Of a DNA stretch of 47,902 bases, positions 38,221 through 45,230 are shown piece after piece. A program made the position numbers and the translations under genes. Every line of letters starts with the position of its first letter. Position 1 is the first letter of the stretch. Under the pieces are notes generated by a model, which was given only the letters and a program-made list of their open reading frames with translations, made no database searches and was not told the DNA's origin. The DNA is taken from the IMG/VR virus record IMGVR_UViG_3300019881_000001, positions 1-47,902 of that record; one strand, given 5' to 3'. This stretch comes from a virus.

Positions 38221-38606
38221 TAGACCCCCTCGTGCTGGTTGGTACCGGACAGCGCGTACGCGGTCGAAACAGAGCGCAGAAGGGCCATGACCACCATCGA
38301 CGTGTCCCGAACCGTCTGCAGGTGATCGCGTGCACCCTCACGCCGTGCTACGGCGATGTCGTAGGCCCTCTGCTGGTCGGCGCACTGGTCGTCTACCCAC
38401 ACCTCCCGGTCGGCTACGGTGTGGCCCCCACGGGTGGGTTTGGGGCAGTCGGCGGACAGGAACGCGCGGCGCTTGGCGGCCTCGTAGTCGTGCTTCCGGT
38501 CCACCTCGGCGTCACGTGCGTTGCGCAGTTCTGTCTGTGCCTGTGACATCTGGGTAACGAGGTTGCGCAGCTTCCGCTCGCACTCGATGGGGGTGAGGTC
38601 TTCCAT
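38220..38606 (-). CDS. Coiled-coil protein (128 aa)
   Basis: ATG 38606 shares bases with the upstream TAA. Two long helices flank a Pro/Gly loop (CPKPTRGGHTVADREVWVDD), a pattern seen in proteins near Erf-type recombination genes. It may be a recombination accessory protein. Confidence 0.6.
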   Translation of the reverse strand: MEDLTPIECERKLRNLVTQMSQAQTELRNARDAEVDRKHDYEAAKRRAFLSADCPKPTRGGHTVADREVWVDDQCADQQRAYDIAVARREGARDHLQTVRDTSMVVMALLRSVSTAYALSGTNQHEGV

Positions 38607-38764
38607 TAGTTCTCCGCCTCGGCATCGTCGGTAGTCCCTGCGGAGACCGAGACCTGCAGCCCCTCGAGCGCCAGCCCAGCAGCGCAGCGAGCGAGAGCCT
38701 CGAAGGTGCGGGTCACCTGCTCGGCGCTGTCTGAACTGACCGTCAGTGAGATATAGACGCTCAT
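38606..38764 (-). CDS. Hypothetical protein (52 aa)
   Basis: ATG 38764 overlaps the previous stop. The first strand MSVYISLTVSS, a helix (AEQVTRTFEALARCAAGLAL) and a second strand (LQVSVSAG) suggest a tiny ferredoxin-like fold. Function unknown. Confidence 0.55.
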   Translation of the reverse strand: MSVYISLTVSSDSAEQVTRTFEALARCAAGLALEGLQVSVSAGTTDDAEAEN

Positions 38765-38958
38765 GACTCCCCCAGGAGAACGGACATGGCGTGCGTGGAG
38801 ACTTGTCCAGTTGGCCATTGCACGGTCGCAACAGGCTTGCTTGTGGGCGAACTAAGAGGTGTCACCCATGTGACCTCGCCCGTTCCGAGCTCGGGGTACA
38901 GACGATGGCGGACCCTGTCTGTCTTGCTGAACCTGCCAAGCAGCGCGTACTTGCTCAT
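38761..38958 (-). CDS. Hypothetical beta-rich protein (65 aa)
   Basis: Short strands with G and P turns (GEVTWVTPLSS, PVATVQWPTGQ) suggest a small barrel. Overlaps the SLOG gene stop by four bases. Function unknown. Confidence 0.55.
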   Translation of the reverse strand: MSKYALLGRFSKTDRVRHRLYPELGTGEVTWVTPLSSPTSKPVATVQWPTGQVSTHAMSVLLGES

Positions 38959-39473
38959 CCGAGATCACCCGGCTCACAGTCGTCGGACAGCACGCGCTCG
39001 TACGGTCGCTCCAGCCGGTCCAGTTCGGACTGGAGGTTGTCTGCAGCTACCCCCTCGACCGGTGGCGGCGTGCAACTGATCACCCGAATGCCGGGTGGCT
39101 GTGCCCCCTCGCTGGTTTCGAGGAACCGCCGCACTGGGATGCCAGCCTTCTCAGCGAGGTCAGCGGTGTGCGTGGCACCCTTGCTGCCGTTGCGGATGAA
39201 GGCCAAGCAGAGGTCCGCTCCGAGTGCCACCATCTCCGCATTGCGGCGGTACCCCGCACTGCCCTTGTGCCTCTTCCAGTCGGCCGGGTGGCGCTCGTTG
39301 ATGAACGCGTTCTGCTGAGCCCAGAGATCCGCTACGGCATCCACACCTGTCGGACAGGCTCCGTGCACCACGGTCAGGTGGTTGTTGGGTTCGATCAGCT
39401 TCGCCAGTTCGTTGCGCACCAGATGGATGTCGAGCCAGTCTCGGGAACCGGTGACGAGCACGCGCCTAGCCAT
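38955..39473 (-). CDS. SLOG/DUF2493 family protein (YspA-like)
   Basis: The 172-aa product starts RRVLVTGSRDW and has VVHGACPTGVDAVADLWA, ERHPADWKRH, the AG-x-x-RN-A-E-M motif (SAGYRRNAEMVALGADLCLA) and THTADLAEKAGIPV. This is the DUF2493 branch of the SLOG fold, a Rossmann-like group that binds nucleotide-derived ligands. The last 45 residues are an added linker. Phage copies may sense or handle NAD- or ADP-ribose-type signals; this is inference. Confidence 0.82.
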   Translation of the reverse strand: MARRVLVTGSRDWLDIHLVRNELAKLIEPNNHLTVVHGACPTGVDAVADLWAQQNAFINERHPADWKRHKGSAGYRRNAEMVALGADLCLAFIRNGSKGATHTADLAEKAGIPVRRFLETSEGAQPPGIRVISCTPPPVEGVAADNLQSELDRLERPYERVLSDDCEPGDLG

Positions 39474-39738
39474 GGCGGTTCACCTCTGCCTCCATCTCGC
39501 CGTGCACAACCCGCGCCATGACCTCACGCAGAGCCTGCGTGGCTCGGTGCTGCTCCCTGCCGGGGACGTACCCGGAAGCGATAGAAGCGGCAGCGACGTA
39601 CAGGATCCGGAAGCAGTCCTGGTAGCGGGTCGGGTCGTCCCAGGGGCGGCTGTTGACGGCTTGCAGGATCAGGTCGGCTTCGTCTTCCTGAAGGGGTTCG
39701 GCGCGCTGGGCGAACGGATCTACCAACTCGGTACTCAT
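39466..39738 (-). CDS. Hypothetical protein (90 aa)
   Basis: ATG 39738 has GGGGAGAG upstream; the longer frame crosses a hairpin and is rejected. Helical, with a central aromatic part (SRPWDDPTRYQDCFRILYVA). It overlaps the SLOG gene by 8 bases. Unknown. Confidence 0.6.
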   Translation of the reverse strand: MSTELVDPFAQRAEPLQEDEADLILQAVNSRPWDDPTRYQDCFRILYVAAASIASGYVPGREQHRATQALREVMARVVHGEMEAEVNRHG

Positions 39739-39750
39739 GAACTCTCCCCT

Positions 39751-39771
39751 TTTCCCTGGTTCCGGGAAAAA
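39751..39771. promoter_or_regulatory. Hairpin or operator after the XRE gene
   Basis: TTTTCCC (39751-39757) and GGGAAAA (39765-39771) are perfect inverted repeats with a 7-base spacer, directly between the HTH gene and the next ribosome site. A T-run on the minus strand makes it terminator-like; it could also be the HTH protein's own site. Confidence 0.5.
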
Positions 39772-39790
39772 GCCTGGTCCAGCCCGGCAC

Positions 39791-40135
39791 TCATGAAGCC
39801 GCCGCCTTTGCTGTCTGTGCAATGCCAGCCAGGAGCCCACGCAGGTGCGCATTCTCTGCTGCTAGCAGGGTGTTCTGCACACGCTGATCATCGGGAGACA
39901 AACTGACGAGCATCTCGTCCATCAGGAAATCTGCAGGGAGCGCACCGAGGACGTCCGCCAGTACGACGAGGTCATCGACCGTCGTAGGACGCGCACCTCT
40001 CTCCAGTTTGGCGATGGTCGTCTGGTGGGCATGGAACCCGCGCGCAGAGCAGGCCACCGCTAGTTGGTGTTGACTCAGCCCCATGTCTTTGCGGCGCGCC
40101 TTCACCTGCGCACCCACGACCTCGCTGGCCTTCAT
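39791..40135 (-). CDS. XRE-family HTH regulator
   Basis: The 114-aa product has a Cro/C1-type HTH at about 8-66 (RRKDMGLSQHQLAVACSARG, then TTIAKLERGARPTTVDDLVV), a P-A-D-F turn and a C-terminal helix that may dimerise. It lies in the early operon after Erf and may tune early or recombination gene expression. Confidence 0.8.
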   Translation of the reverse strand: MKASEVVGAQVKARRKDMGLSQHQLAVACSARGFHAHQTTIAKLERGARPTTVDDLVVLADVLGALPADFLMDEMLVSLSPDDQRVQNTLLAAENAHLRGLLAGIAQTAKAAAS

Positions 40136-40770
40136 GCTCCCGCCTCACTCTTCAGGTGGTCGGCGTACTGGTAGAGCCGGTCAGCGGTGGCATCCATCAG
40201 CACCTCACCGTCCGACCAATGGCTGAACGACTTCTCCACAGCGGCAGCGGCGAATGAACCGTTGTTGGCTTCCCATGCGGTCTTCACGGCCACGCGCGCC
40301 ACCGTCACGGGGTCGACCTCGGCAGGCTCCTCCATGGGAGCCCGCTCGTAGGTCTGTGCGTCCGGTTCCGGCTCGTCCGTGGGCAGCATCAACGCCTGCA
40401 GCAACGCGGTCCGTAGAGCCACGCTCATGGCCTTCGGGGTGGCCTTGTCGCCACTGTCGAAAGCCTCGCCGGCAGCTGCGGCGGAAGCGGATGAGCCATC
40501 TTCGGCGGACGTGAAGGTGTACTCCACGATCACCCGTGCATGTCCCATCGGCTTGGACTGGCTGCCCTTGCCGACGTCGATGGTCGAGTAGTCGTACTGC
40601 AGCACCTTCGGCTGCACCGTCACCTTGTGCTCAACCAGTGCCGGGTAGACCGCGTTCACCACCGCGTCGACGCCACGGAACATGAAGTTCTGGAAGTCGT
40701 TGCGGTCGTTCTTCTTGACCGCGCCAACGTCTCTCATGACGTTGTTGAGTGCGGTGTGGATCTGGGTCAC
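40132..40770 (-). CDS. erf: Erf-family ssDNA annealing protein
   Basis: The 212-aa product has the Erf core: an N-terminal helix (ALNNVMRDVGAVKKNDRNDF), F-M-F-R-G-V-D, then VVEYTF-type strands and the helix ATPKAMSVALRTALLQALML-P. Erf proteins anneal single strands for recombination, genome circularisation and repair. The C-terminal 60 residues are an acidic linker and a helical tail, perhaps SSB- or DNA-binding. Overlaps XRE gene by ATGA. Confidence 0.85.
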   Translation of the reverse strand: MTQIHTALNNVMRDVGAVKKNDRNDFQNFMFRGVDAVVNAVYPALVEHKVTVQPKVLQYDYSTIDVGKGSQSKPMGHARVIVEYTFTSAEDGSSASAAAAGEAFDSGDKATPKAMSVALRTALLQALMLPTDEPEPDAQTYERAPMEEPAEVDPVTVARVAVKTAWEANNGSFAAAAVEKSFSHWSDGEVLMDATADRLYQYADHLKSEAGA

Positions 40771-41129
40771 GAGACCTCTCCTAGATATTCGATGTCGATC
40801 GGCCTGAGACCCTTGAGGCGTGCCTGACGCCGCTGCCGTTTCAACTCCAGCGCCCGCTGCTTCTGCTCAGGCGTCAACGGCTTCCGCATCTCGTTCTTGC
40901 AGGTCCGGCACTGACGGCCATCCCGCGTGGTGATCGTGGACTCTTCGGTGTACAGGTGGTTCCGTATGCAGGCGGTCTTCTCGCGGTTGTGGCCGCTGTC
41001 CCGATGCGGGTCGTGGATAGCCGTGTGCACCCAGATGCCGTGGCGGTTCTTCTCCCACTCGATCACCGGTTCATTGGCGGCTATCTGGGCGTCGTACTCG
41101 GCGCGGTAGGAGGTGGGGAAGTCCTTCAT
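40767..41129 (-). CDS. HNH-like zinc protein (120 aa)
   Basis: ATG 41129 overlaps the WhiB stop. The middle (CIRNHLYTEESTITTRDGRQ, then CRTC) is the C-x3-H...RDG-x-x-C-x2-C pattern found in small actinophage HNH-type or zinc DNA-binding proteins. The C-terminal part is a long basic helix (KQRALELKRQRRQARLKGLR). It probably binds DNA. Confidence 0.62.
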   Translation of the reverse strand: MKDFPTSYRAEYDAQIAANEPVIEWEKNRHGIWVHTAIHDPHRDSGHNREKTACIRNHLYTEESTITTRDGRQCRTCKNEMRKPLTPEQKQRALELKRQRRQARLKGLRPIDIEYLGEVS

Positions 41130-41380
41130 GCCGCCTCCTGTGTGGCCAGCCACTCGGCTTCGTATCTCCTGCGCTGACTGGGTTTCAAGCCGCCGAAGAT
41201 CCCGAACCGGTGCTTGGTGGGGCGGCCGAGCTCCAGGCGCATCGCGAAGTCCAAACAACGCAGGCGCACCGGACAGATGCGACAGACATCGATCCCGACC
41301 GACCAGGTGTCACCCTTCTCGGGGTAGAACGGCGCGGGTCCAACAGACCGGCAGTCCGCGTAGTCGGTCCAGTCCTTCAT
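41126..41380 (-). CDS. WhiB-family iron-sulfur regulator
   Basis: The 84-aa product has the four Fe-S cysteines C10, C33, C36, C42 (C-x22-C-x2-C-x5-C) and the turn GIFGGL (60-65) before a basic tail, all typical of WhiB/Wbl proteins, which occur only in actinobacteria and their phages. Phage copies such as that of TM4 bind the primary sigma factor, down-regulate host whiB2 and can cause superinfection exclusion. It lies in the early operon, fitting host takeover. Confidence 0.88.
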   Translation of the reverse strand: MKDWTDYADCRSVGPAPFYPEKGDTWSVGIDVCRICPVRLRCLDFAMRLELGRPTKHRFGIFGGLKPSQRRRYEAEWLATQEAA

Positions 41381-41784
41381 CACTCCACCTCCGAGAATTT
41401 GAACGTGATGTAGCAGGCGATTCCGGGGGTCCTGAGACGGTGCACCGAGGGACGGATGCTGCCGATCTGCAGGTGCTTGTCGGAGTCCGAAGGCAGCAGG
41501 TTGTAAGACACTGACTGCGGCTTCGAGTCCCCGATGATGCCGTCGAAACACGCTTTGAAGGTCGGCTCAAGATTCAAAACATCGCGTTCGCGGTTGTCCG
41601 GCCAGGTGACCTCGATGTCACACCTGGCGGCAGGCATCTTCTGCAGGCGGTGGCCGCGGCACCACAGGTAGGCGAGTTCCCGGATCGCCTTCGTGCGCCT
41701 GTACTTGGCCTGCCAGCCGAGCCTGTGATTGCTGGTGAGGAGGAGGTCACGCGAGATCGCTACATGGATGGTGGCTGTCTTCAC
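41380..41784 (-). CDS. RusA-like Holliday junction resolvase, putative
   Basis: The 134-aa product has an N-terminal strand/basic helix and W-P-D-N-R-E-R-D-V-L-N-L-E-P-T-F-K-A-C-F-D-G-I as a run matching the RusA pattern D-x-D-N-(L)-x-K-x-x-x-D-x-L/I, though the first Asp pair is shifted (RERDVLN). Placement beside Erf supports recombination. GTG start overlaps the preceding small frame. Confidence 0.5.
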   Translation of the reverse strand: MKTATIHVAISRDLLLTSNHRLGWQAKYRRTKAIRELAYLWCRGHRLQKMPAARCDIEVTWPDNRERDVLNLEPTFKACFDGIIGDSKPQSVSYNLLPSDSDKHLQIGSIRPSVHRLRTPGIACYITFKFSEVE

Positions 41785-41879
41785 GGCTTCACTCCTCGAA
41801 GGTCGTTTGGTGTAGAGGCCTGCTCCCCAGCAGCAGGCGGGCGGTGGATGGTTGTCAGAGGCTCACCACTCCCAGCCAC
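41781..41879 (-). CDS. Possible small ORF (32 aa)
   Basis: GTG 41879 opens a frame that ends as TGA overlapping the GTG of the RusA-like gene, the coupling seen throughout this operon. The peptide is Pro/Ala-rich and its end is encoded by a variant of the start-associated motif followed by GAGGAG. It may exist only to place ribosomes. Confidence 0.35.
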   Translation of the reverse strand: MAGSGEPLTTIHRPPAAGEQASTPNDLRGVKP

Positions 41880-41886
41880 GCTTCAT
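41863..41886 (-). CDS. Seven-codon leader-like ORF with perfect ribosome site
   Basis: GGAGGTGA (41893-41900) lies six bases before ATG 41886, which overlaps the previous stop. The frame encodes MKRGWEW and stops. Two tryptophans in seven codons recall attenuation leaders. It overlaps the 32-codon frame. Confidence 0.35.
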   Translation of the reverse strand: MKRGWEW

Positions 41887-42059
41887 TCGGAATCACCTCC
41901 CAACTCGCACTGGCACCCGCTGTTGCACTCGGGTGGATGACGTAGGCCGGCGACCCACTGACGCATCGCGGCCGTGCTCGTGGTGTCCTCGTCGACCTCC
42001 GGCCACGGCGCGAGGAACTCGCGGACAGCGGTGCGGAGGTCCCGCAGGATGTTCCTCAT
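41883..42059 (-). CDS. Hypothetical protein (58 aa)
   Basis: ATG 42059 overlaps the stop of the membrane peptide gene and has AGGTGG upstream, so it is preferred over GTG 42071. Helical start (RNILRDLRTAVREFLAPWPE) and a Cys-rich end (CNSGCQCE). Function unknown. Confidence 0.6.
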   Translation of the reverse strand: MRNILRDLRTAVREFLAPWPEVDEDTTSTAAMRQWVAGLRHPPECNSGCQCELGGDSE

Positions 42060-42181
42060 CGCCGGGACCACCTAACGAACGTGATCGTCGCCACCGCTAC
42101 GAGAAGGACGCATGCCGCGATCATCGATAGCGCGAGCACGGTCAGGACGAGGTAGCCGAGAGCGTCGGTGCAGGCGTTCAT
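42056..42181 (-). CDS. Membrane peptide (41 aa)
   Basis: One long hydrophobic helix (LGYLVLTVLALSMIAACVLL) with a basic end (RWSRR), giving a likely N-out or C-in orientation. Coupled by ATGA at both ends. One of five tiny early membrane proteins. Confidence 0.6.
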   Translation of the reverse strand: MNACTDALGYLVLTVLALSMIAACVLLVAVATITFVRWSRR

Positions 42182-42687
42182 GGCAGGAGCCTGGTGATCA
42201 GGCCGGTCATCACGTCGTACGCGTTCTGGCGTTCAGCCGTGAGAGCCTCGGATCGCTTCAGCTGCAGGGTGTCCAGCATCTTGGCGCGGAAGTCCTCGAC
42301 ACCTGCCCTGTAGTCCTCGGTGGACTCAGGGAGTACGTCACCTCGGGCGTCCCCGATGCCTACACGTAGGACCTCAACGTCAGTGAGGTCCGACCAGACA
42401 TCAACGACACCGGTTTCGGACTCCCAGTAGTGCTTGCTGTCTCCGTATGAGCGCTGCCACAGCTGATGCTCGCTTCCACCTAGGCAGACGGCGCGCACGA
42501 TGGAGCCGAAGCCTTCCGGCTCTTCGACTGCTGGCTTTACCTGCTCCTCAATGGAGCGGCGAAGGTCCAGCAGACGCTTCGCGGTCGGGCTGTCCCAGAA
42601 CGCCGACGCCTTCAGTACGTTGAGAGCGTCCTGTAGCGCGAACACATCAGCAGCGCCGTCGTCGCGGGTGATCGTGTAGTCGGTCAT
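42178..42687 (-). CDS. Hypothetical protein (169 aa)
   Basis: ATG 42687 overlaps the upstream stop. Helical N-terminal half (VFALQDALNVLKASAFWDSP), a middle part with aromatic and acidic residues (YGDSKHYWESETGVVDVWSD), and a helical end. No known family. Confidence 0.62.
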   Translation of the reverse strand: MTDYTITRDDGAADVFALQDALNVLKASAFWDSPTAKRLLDLRRSIEEQVKPAVEEPEGFGSIVRAVCLGGSEHQLWQRSYGDSKHYWESETGVVDVWSDLTDVEVLRVGIGDARGDVLPESTEDYRAGVEDFRAKMLDTLQLKRSEALTAERQNAYDVMTGLITRLLP

Positions 42688-42875
42688 CAAAGTGCGTCCT
42701 GTTCGTACTGGTGGGTGGTGTCGTGCAGTAGCGAGTCGAGGATCTGCGCGGTCCGCTCGGCGTCCCGCTTCTCACGTGCACGCCAGTACGACATGACAAC
42801 CGGCAGGACGAAGACGCTGATGACGAAGAACCAGAACGCGACGTCGAACAGGTAGGCGAGCAGGTGGCCGATCAC
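42687..42875 (-). CDS. Membrane protein (62 aa)
   Basis: GTG start. One helix (about 5-28, LLAYLFDVAFWFFVISVFVL) followed by a charged cytoplasmic tail (WRAREKRDAERTAQ). Function unknown. Confidence 0.6.
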   Translation of the reverse strand: MIGHLLAYLFDVAFWFFVISVFVLPVVMSYWRAREKRDAERTAQILDSLLHDTTHQYEQDAL

Positions 42876-43078
42876 GACACAACTTCCACGACGACCTTGA
42901 AGGGGGCCGGCGGGACGACTGCACGCAGACGGTCACGGGCCTGCTCGAACTCGGACAGGACCAGGGCTGCGTCGACCGGGATCTCAGGGTCCGCGGCGCG
43001 GCACAGTTCCTGCATGCGGGCTACGGCGTTCTCGTAGCGGCCTTCGCGGAGAAGGTCTGCCACGGTGAGGCTGGTCAT
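42872..43078 (-). CDS. Hypothetical helical protein (68 aa)
   Basis: Helical repeat-like (VADLLREGRYENAVARMQEL) with a strand end (FKVVVEVVS). Coupled at both ends. Function unknown. Confidence 0.6.
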   Translation of the reverse strand: MTSLTVADLLREGRYENAVARMQELCRAADPEIPVDAALVLSEFEQARDRLRAVVPPAPFKVVVEVVS

Positions 43079-43470
43079 GAGCCACTCGCGAGCTTGACCT
43101 TGCCGGACTCGATCACGTCAGCGATCTGAGCGAAGGTGTACCCGGCGTGGTCATTCAGACCGATCAGATGTTCCTGTCCTTCGACCTCGTCAAGCAGGAA
43201 ACCGCTCCGACTCGATAGTCCCAGCCACTTCCTGATCGAGTCCGGCAGTTCCTGATCCCAATCACCCGCAGTCTCGTAGGCAGGGAAGCCTTCCTCGCGG
43301 CCTTCACGGATCGCGAGGACACAGGCGACCCCGAGACAGCAGTAGCTCTGCTTCCCGTCGGTGTCGGGTTCCGTGAACAGGACTTCCTTCGCCTGCTCGA
43401 ACTCGCCGGATCGCAGCGCGGCGATCCATTTGTCCCTGTTGGCCTTCTGCTGCTCAGGCGTGTACGTCAT
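43075..43470 (-). CDS. Conserved phage protein, W-x-x-A-L...YCCLGV type (131 aa)
   Basis: It has a recurring actinophage layout: N-x-x-K-W-I-A-A-L-R-S-G-x-x-x-Q, then SYCCLGVACVLA, a G-D-W segment, LPDSIRKWLGLSS, LIGLNDHAGYTFAQIADVIE. Such proteins occur widely in phages and remain without function. The double Cys may bind metal. Confidence 0.7.
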   Translation of the reverse strand: MTYTPEQQKANRDKWIAALRSGEFEQAKEVLFTEPDTDGKQSYCCLGVACVLAIREGREEGFPAYETAGDWDQELPDSIRKWLGLSSRSGFLLDEVEGQEHLIGLNDHAGYTFAQIADVIESGKVKLASGS

Positions 43471-43718
43471 CCCCGGTCCTCCCGGTCGAAAGTGGTTAGT
43501 GGGTGCTCGTCCAGCCAGCGGCAGACGGTCGAGCCTTCGTGCCCGTGAACGGCGAGGATCGCGTCGACACCGCCAGGCCAGTGGACGAACGTTTCCCAGT
43601 CCGTCATCCAGTGCAGGTGCGCCGAACCGCCTGTCAGGGATACGCCTTCGGCGATGATGCCGAGCCCGCTCCTGCCGGTGACGTCCTCGCTGCGCACCAA
43701 CACGAAGCGGCGCATCAT
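43467..43718 (-). CDS. Hypothetical protein (83 aa)
   Basis: ATG 43718 overlaps the upstream stop and starts Met-Met. Beta-rich with aromatic residues (HLHWMTDWETFVHWPGGVDA) and an end CRWLDEHPL. Function unknown. Confidence 0.6.
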   Translation of the reverse strand: MMRRFVLVRSEDVTGRSGLGIIAEGVSLTGGSAHLHWMTDWETFVHWPGGVDAILAVHGHEGSTVCRWLDEHPLTTFDREDRG

Positions 43719-43891
43719 GAGGGCACCCGGTCCACTGGCCGACCCCACGCGTTCAGCACGCGGGGCAGGATCCGCTCCTGATCGGTGGTGTAGCCGGTGC
43801 AATCCGTGCAGGGCAGGCGGCCGGGGAACTGGGCGTTGGTGCAGTCGTCGCAGGTCCACCGGGCGTAGACACCTAGGCGTGCGTGGGTCAT
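43715..43891 (-). CDS. Zinc-ribbon protein (58 aa)
   Basis: Clear GGAGGT before ATG 43891. CDDC and CTDC form a four-Cys site separated by 13 residues. The N-terminus of the longer frame is not supported. Likely a small zinc ribbon. Confidence 0.62.
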   Translation of the reverse strand: MTHARLGVYARWTCDDCTNAQFPGRLPCTDCTGYTTDQERILPRVLNAWGRPVDRVPS

Positions 43892-43971
43892 GAGGGACCT
43901 CCGCTGGACCAGAGCATCCACAGGAAGCTGACGAAGGCGATGGCGATCAGGGTGTAGAGCAAGCCCTTCAT
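43888..43971 (-). CDS. Membrane peptide (27 aa)
   Basis: Coupled by ATGA at both ends. Nearly all of it is one transmembrane helix (LLYTLIAIAFVSFLWMLW). Very short, but composition and coupling support it. Confidence 0.5.
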   Translation of the reverse strand: MKGLLYTLIAIAFVSFLWMLWSSGGPS

Positions 43972-44087
43972 GACGCACCCGCGATCAGCTTCAGCACGGC
44001 ATCGGCGTAGTGACCGAGAACCCTCTGGCAGTCCTCGCAGGCGATCCAGGCCTCGTAGTCACAGTTGCCGCAGATCAGCTCGCTCAT
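43968..44087 (-). CDS. Zinc-knuckle protein (39 aa)
   Basis: ATG 44087 overlaps the upstream stop. CGNC and CEDC form one zinc site; a helix follows (HYADAVLKLIAG). Function unknown. Confidence 0.6.
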   Translation of the reverse strand: MSELICGNCDYEAWIACEDCQRVLGHYADAVLKLIAGAS

Positions 44088-44275
44088 GACTCTCCATCCA
44101 GCACGTGGAAGGCGGGCTTGCCGTAGGTCATCCTCGTGACCCAGGCCTTCGCCTCTTCGATGCACTCAGGCAGGTCACAGACGTAGGTCGTGGCATGCGA
44201 TGGCATCGAGAACGAGCCTGGCTCGGGGTGGCTGGTGACGATGCCGGTACGCGGGTGGGTGCACGGGGTGGTCAT
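44084..44275 (-). CDS. Hypothetical Cys/His protein (63 aa)
   Basis: ATG 44275 overlaps the upstream stop. CTHP and YVCDLPEC suggest a zinc site as in small actinophage zinc fingers (C-x-H...C-x4-C). Followed by a helix (EEAKAWVTRMTYG). Confidence 0.6.
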   Translation of the reverse strand: MTTPCTHPRTGIVTSHPEPGSFSMPSHATTYVCDLPECIEEAKAWVTRMTYGKPAFHVLDGES

Positions 44276-44580
44276 GCGGGCACGCCGCCGAGCAGGGGCC
44301 TGCGGACCGTGACCCGCAGGTGATCGGCTTCGAGAACGTCGGCCTCGTCCAGGCCGTACTGCGTCGGCACGAGAGCCGTGGTGTGGGCATGCTCGGGGAT
44401 CGCTCGGGACCAGCGCATCAAGACACCCGCGGTCCCCATGCAGGAGACCTCCACGCTGCCGTTGTGGCTGATCGTGATCGACTGCGCGGCAAGGTCTGGG
44501 TGGTCCTTGAAGATGCCGCACAGAGTGCCTACCGCCTTGTAGACGAGGGCCGTGTTGCCCATCCCCCCAGGCGCGTTCAC
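44272..44580 (-). CDS. Hypothetical protein (102 aa)
   Basis: GTG 44580 overlaps the upstream stop (GTGA), so it is preferred over ATG 44562. Beta-rich, with two or three similar strands (ITISHNGSVEVSC, LRVTVRRPL). Function unknown. Confidence 0.6.
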   Translation of the reverse strand: MNAPGGMGNTALVYKAVGTLCGIFKDHPDLAAQSITISHNGSVEVSCMGTAGVLMRWSRAIPEHAHTTALVPTQYGLDEADVLEADHLRVTVRRPLLGGVPA

Positions 44581-44777
44581 AGGACCCACCCCATAGCGTG
44601 ACCGGCGAAGACACTCAGGCCGGTGAGCACAGATGCGCCGACGATCAGCAGCAGTGCGCACCCCTGACCGCCTGCCTTCTTGGCGTTGTTGCGCTTGCCG
44701 TACGCGTCGCCGCCGGACCTACTCTTGCCGTTGGCGCTCGTGGACCAGAAGGTCGGTTCCTTCTTCTTGCCGGCCAT
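44577..44777 (-). CDS. Membrane protein with basic head (66 aa)
   Basis: A Lys/Gly/Ser-rich N-terminus (about 1-36) precedes one helix (CALLLIVGASVLTGLSVFAG) and a short end. Positive-inside rule places the head in the cytoplasm. Function unknown. Confidence 0.6.
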   Translation of the reverse strand: MAGKKKEPTFWSTSANGKSRSGGDAYGKRNNAKKAGGQGCALLLIVGASVLTGLSVFAGHAMGWVL

Positions 44778-44778
44778 G

Positions 44779-44937
44779 TCAGCGCACCACCCTCAGCGCG
44801 CGCTGGTTGTCGGCTTCCTCGACCGGCCGCGGGGTCCGCTTGATGCCACCCACGACAACAGCCCACCCGATGGCCATGATGATCGACAGCCCGAACCACC
44901 CCGCTGCGATCAGTCCCGCCCACTTCAAGATCTCCAC
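44779..44937 (-). CDS. Membrane protein (52 aa)
   Basis: GTG 44937 lies nine bases from AGGGGAG and is preferred over ATG 44946, which touches it. One helix (AGLIAAGWFGLSIIMAIGWA) and a basic, then acidic tail. Function unknown. Confidence 0.55.
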   Translation of the reverse strand: MEILKWAGLIAAGWFGLSIIMAIGWAVVVGGIKRTPRPVEEADNQRALRVVR

Positions 44938-44964
44938 TGGTAACATCTCCCCTTGTAATCGGTT

Positions 44965-45003
44965 GGGGTCAGACCTCGTCTTTGCGGATGGGGGTCTGGC
45001 CCC
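44965..45003. terminator. Hairpin inside the early operon
   Basis: GGGGTCAGACC (44965-44975) pairs with GGTCTGGCCCC (44993-45003) across one T-G wobble, 11 bp with a 17-base loop. It lies in the 146-base gap between the first four early genes and the rest, so it may be a terminator that early antitermination or read-through must pass. Confidence 0.6.
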
Positions 45004-45083
45004 TTCTTCCTGTGTGCTGTGAAGTTTTGGAACCGGATCCACGCCGAGAGCAGGGGGGCAGCTCGATCGACGCGGACCCGGGC

Positions 45084-45230
45084 TTAGGAGGCTTCCGCCT
45101 CTACTCGTCGCAGATGCGGACCGTGCAGTGCGACGAGTTGCTCGATCTCTTGCTGGGTGAGTGGCTTGTCGCCGTCGCCGTCTTTCAGCCCGGCGGCGAA
45201 GCACTCCTCAGGCGTGCGGTAGGTGGTCAT
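45084..45230 (-). CDS. Conserved actinophage small protein (48 aa)
   Basis: The product MTTYRTPEECFAAGLKDGD followed by KPLTQQEIEQLVALHGPH has a pattern common in actinophage early genes (Y-R-T-P-E-E-x-x-A-A-G...P-L-T-x-x-Q-x-x-x-x-V-A-L-x-G-P-H). No function is known. ATG 45230 overlaps the next upstream gene by ATGA. Confidence 0.65.
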   Translation of the reverse strand: MTTYRTPEECFAAGLKDGDGDKPLTQQEIEQLVALHGPHLRRVEAEAS

